A DNA stretch of 64,000 nucleotides from Nemesobacter sp965204665 (GTDB lineage: Bacteria > Desulfobacterota_D > UBA1144 > Nemesobacterales > Nemesobacteraceae), in contig OZ242002.1 of assembly GCA_965204665.1 (NCBI GenBank), positions 620,001 to 684,000 of the forward strand, given 5' to 3'. Position 1 is the first letter of the stretch, and every line of letters starts with the position of its first letter. Under the pieces are notes generated by a model that worked only from the letters and a program-made list of their open reading frames with translations, was not told the origin of the DNA and made no database searches. Position numbers and translations under genes: made by a program. Below are positions 63,097 to 64,000 of the stretch, piece by piece.

Positions 63097-63867
63097 TCAA
63101 TTGGCTATCCAGCCGCCGTCCACGGAAAGCATCGAACCTGTCATGTAGGCGACGTTATCACTGTCGCAGAGAAACAGCACCGCATGGGCTATTTCCTCCG
63201 GAGTGGCGTAACGGCCCAGATGGCCCGTTATCGGCTGAAGTCCCTTGAGGTAATCATCAACTTCCTGCGTAGAATTCCCGAGAAATTCCTCAACCATGGG
63301 CGTCACTGTGGTGCCGGGGCATATGGCGTTTACCCTTATGCCGTTCGGACCGTACTCGAGAGCCATGCTTCTTGTAAGCTGGGTCACGGCCCCTTTCGTC
63401 GAGTTGTATGCGGCGACTCCGGGAATGGCCTTCAGTCCGAGTATGGACGAATTGTTCACTATAGTTCCTCCGCCCTGTTCAATCATGTGCGGGATACAGA
63501 ACTTGGACATAAGAAAAGTGCCCTTGACGTTTATGTCGAACACTCTGTCCCATTCCTCCACCGAGGTTTCATGAGTGACGGCCAGCGGCAGTACCCCCGC
63601 GTTGTTGAACAGTATGTCTATTCTGCCGAAAAGATTTTTTGCGTGATCGACGGCCTCCCTGCAGTCCTTCTCTTTTGATACGTCGCTCACGAGATACTCT
63701 ATTTTCCCTCCATCCCCTTTGCCGGCTTGAGCAACTTCGGCGAGAGTGCTTTCAGTTCTTCCCGTTATAAGCACATCCGCGCCTTCCTCAGCGAACAGTA
63801 TCGCTGTGGACTTCCCTATTCCTAAACTACCACCTGTTATTATTGCGGCTTTGCCTTTAAGTTTCAT
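63097..63867 (-). CDS. Short-chain dehydrogenase/reductase
   Basis: 256 residues, classical SDR. NAD(P) motif ITGGSLGIGKS, NNAG in ILFNNAGVLP, catalytic Ser in NNSSILG, Tyr-x-x-x-Lys in YNSTKGA, and a family-typical end (MTGSMLSVDGGW). Substrate unknown. The start at 63867 (MKLKGKAAIITGG) is used; the frame is open to 63900. Confidence 0.93.
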   Translation of the reverse strand: MKLKGKAAIITGGSLGIGKSTAILFAEEGADVLITGRTESTLAEVAQAGKGDGGKIEYLVSDVSKEKDCREAVDHAKNLFGRIDILFNNAGVLPLAVTHETSVEEWDRVFDINVKGTFLMSKFCIPHMIEQGGGTIVNNSSILGLKAIPGVAAYNSTKGAVTQLTRSMALEYGPNGIRVNAICPGTTVTPMVEEFLGNSTQEVDDYLKGLQPITGHLGRYATPEEIAHAVLFLCDSDNVAYMTGSMLSVDGGWIAN

Positions 63868-64000
63868 CAGATTCCTCCCGAAGTGTGGATATTTATTCAA
63901 CTGGCAGAGTGACCACCTGCACCCTGACTGAATATCTTATACCACTAACTGAGCCTATGCCAATTCAAGCGGTGTTGTATTTCGAGATTTCAGCCGAAAC

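Noticed and set aside
1..64000. CRISPR arrays, tRNA or rRNA genes
   Set aside because: No regularly spaced repeats with unique spacers and no cloverleaf or rRNA-like conserved stretches were found by reading the gaps; a tRNA or CRISPR search program would be decisive.

Overview
The window reads as chromosomal DNA of a free-living or host-associated Gram-negative-type bacterium that I cannot place in a phylum. It carries biosynthetic genes (argB-argD-argF, folK, hpt, pyrF, ispH), repair and translation genes (uvrC, miaB, an Ogt-type methyltransferase), a complete Anbu-type operon, lipoproteins, and secreted proteins with Cys-containing C-terminal sorting tails. No tRNA, rRNA or CRISPR array was recognised.

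Layout. 0-6 kb: Ogt plus a very large type ISP-like restriction-modification enzyme split in two by a G9 tract. 6-16 kb: an exported metalloprotease with Calx-beta domains, PepF, Hpt, FolK, a helicase with a RelE-like N-terminus, a RAYT-type transposase and an LLM oxidoreductase. 16-23.5 kb: a duplicated region holding two copies of a secreted tandem-Cache protein, a TauE/SafE permease, gene fragments and a decayed IS1634-type transposase. 23-34 kb: a heterodimeric ABC exporter followed by housekeeping and transport genes. 34.6-38 kb: a compact membrane-GrpE / lidless Hsp70 / TerB module beside a broken DNA methyltransferase. 38.7-46.4 kb: MFS permease, UvrC, a NucS-like nuclease and the arg operon. 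46.5-52.7 kb: a dynamin-like GTPase and the Anbu / transglutaminase / alpha-E / ATP-grasp operon. 53-64 kb: two collagen-like/RTX lipoproteins, PgeF-RluD-SAM hydrolase, an MBL hydrolase, PyrF, a third tandem-Cache gene broken by a G10 tract, IspH and an SDR.

The most striking theme is eight homopolymeric G tracts of 9-10 nt, all on the + strand. Each is at a position that could switch or tune one of four gene classes. Three sit inside TTGACA/-10 promoter spacers (Hsp70 module and both RTX lipoproteins). Two interrupt reading frames (type ISP enzyme and Cache copy 3). Two lie just upstream of the Cache copy 1 and 2 promoters, and one forms the Shine-Dalgarno region of Cache copy 2. This is the pattern expected of phase variation by slipped-strand mispairing, acting together on surface proteins, a restriction system and a membrane Hsp70 module. 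The idea is inferred from sequence; the tract lengths could also contain assembly error.
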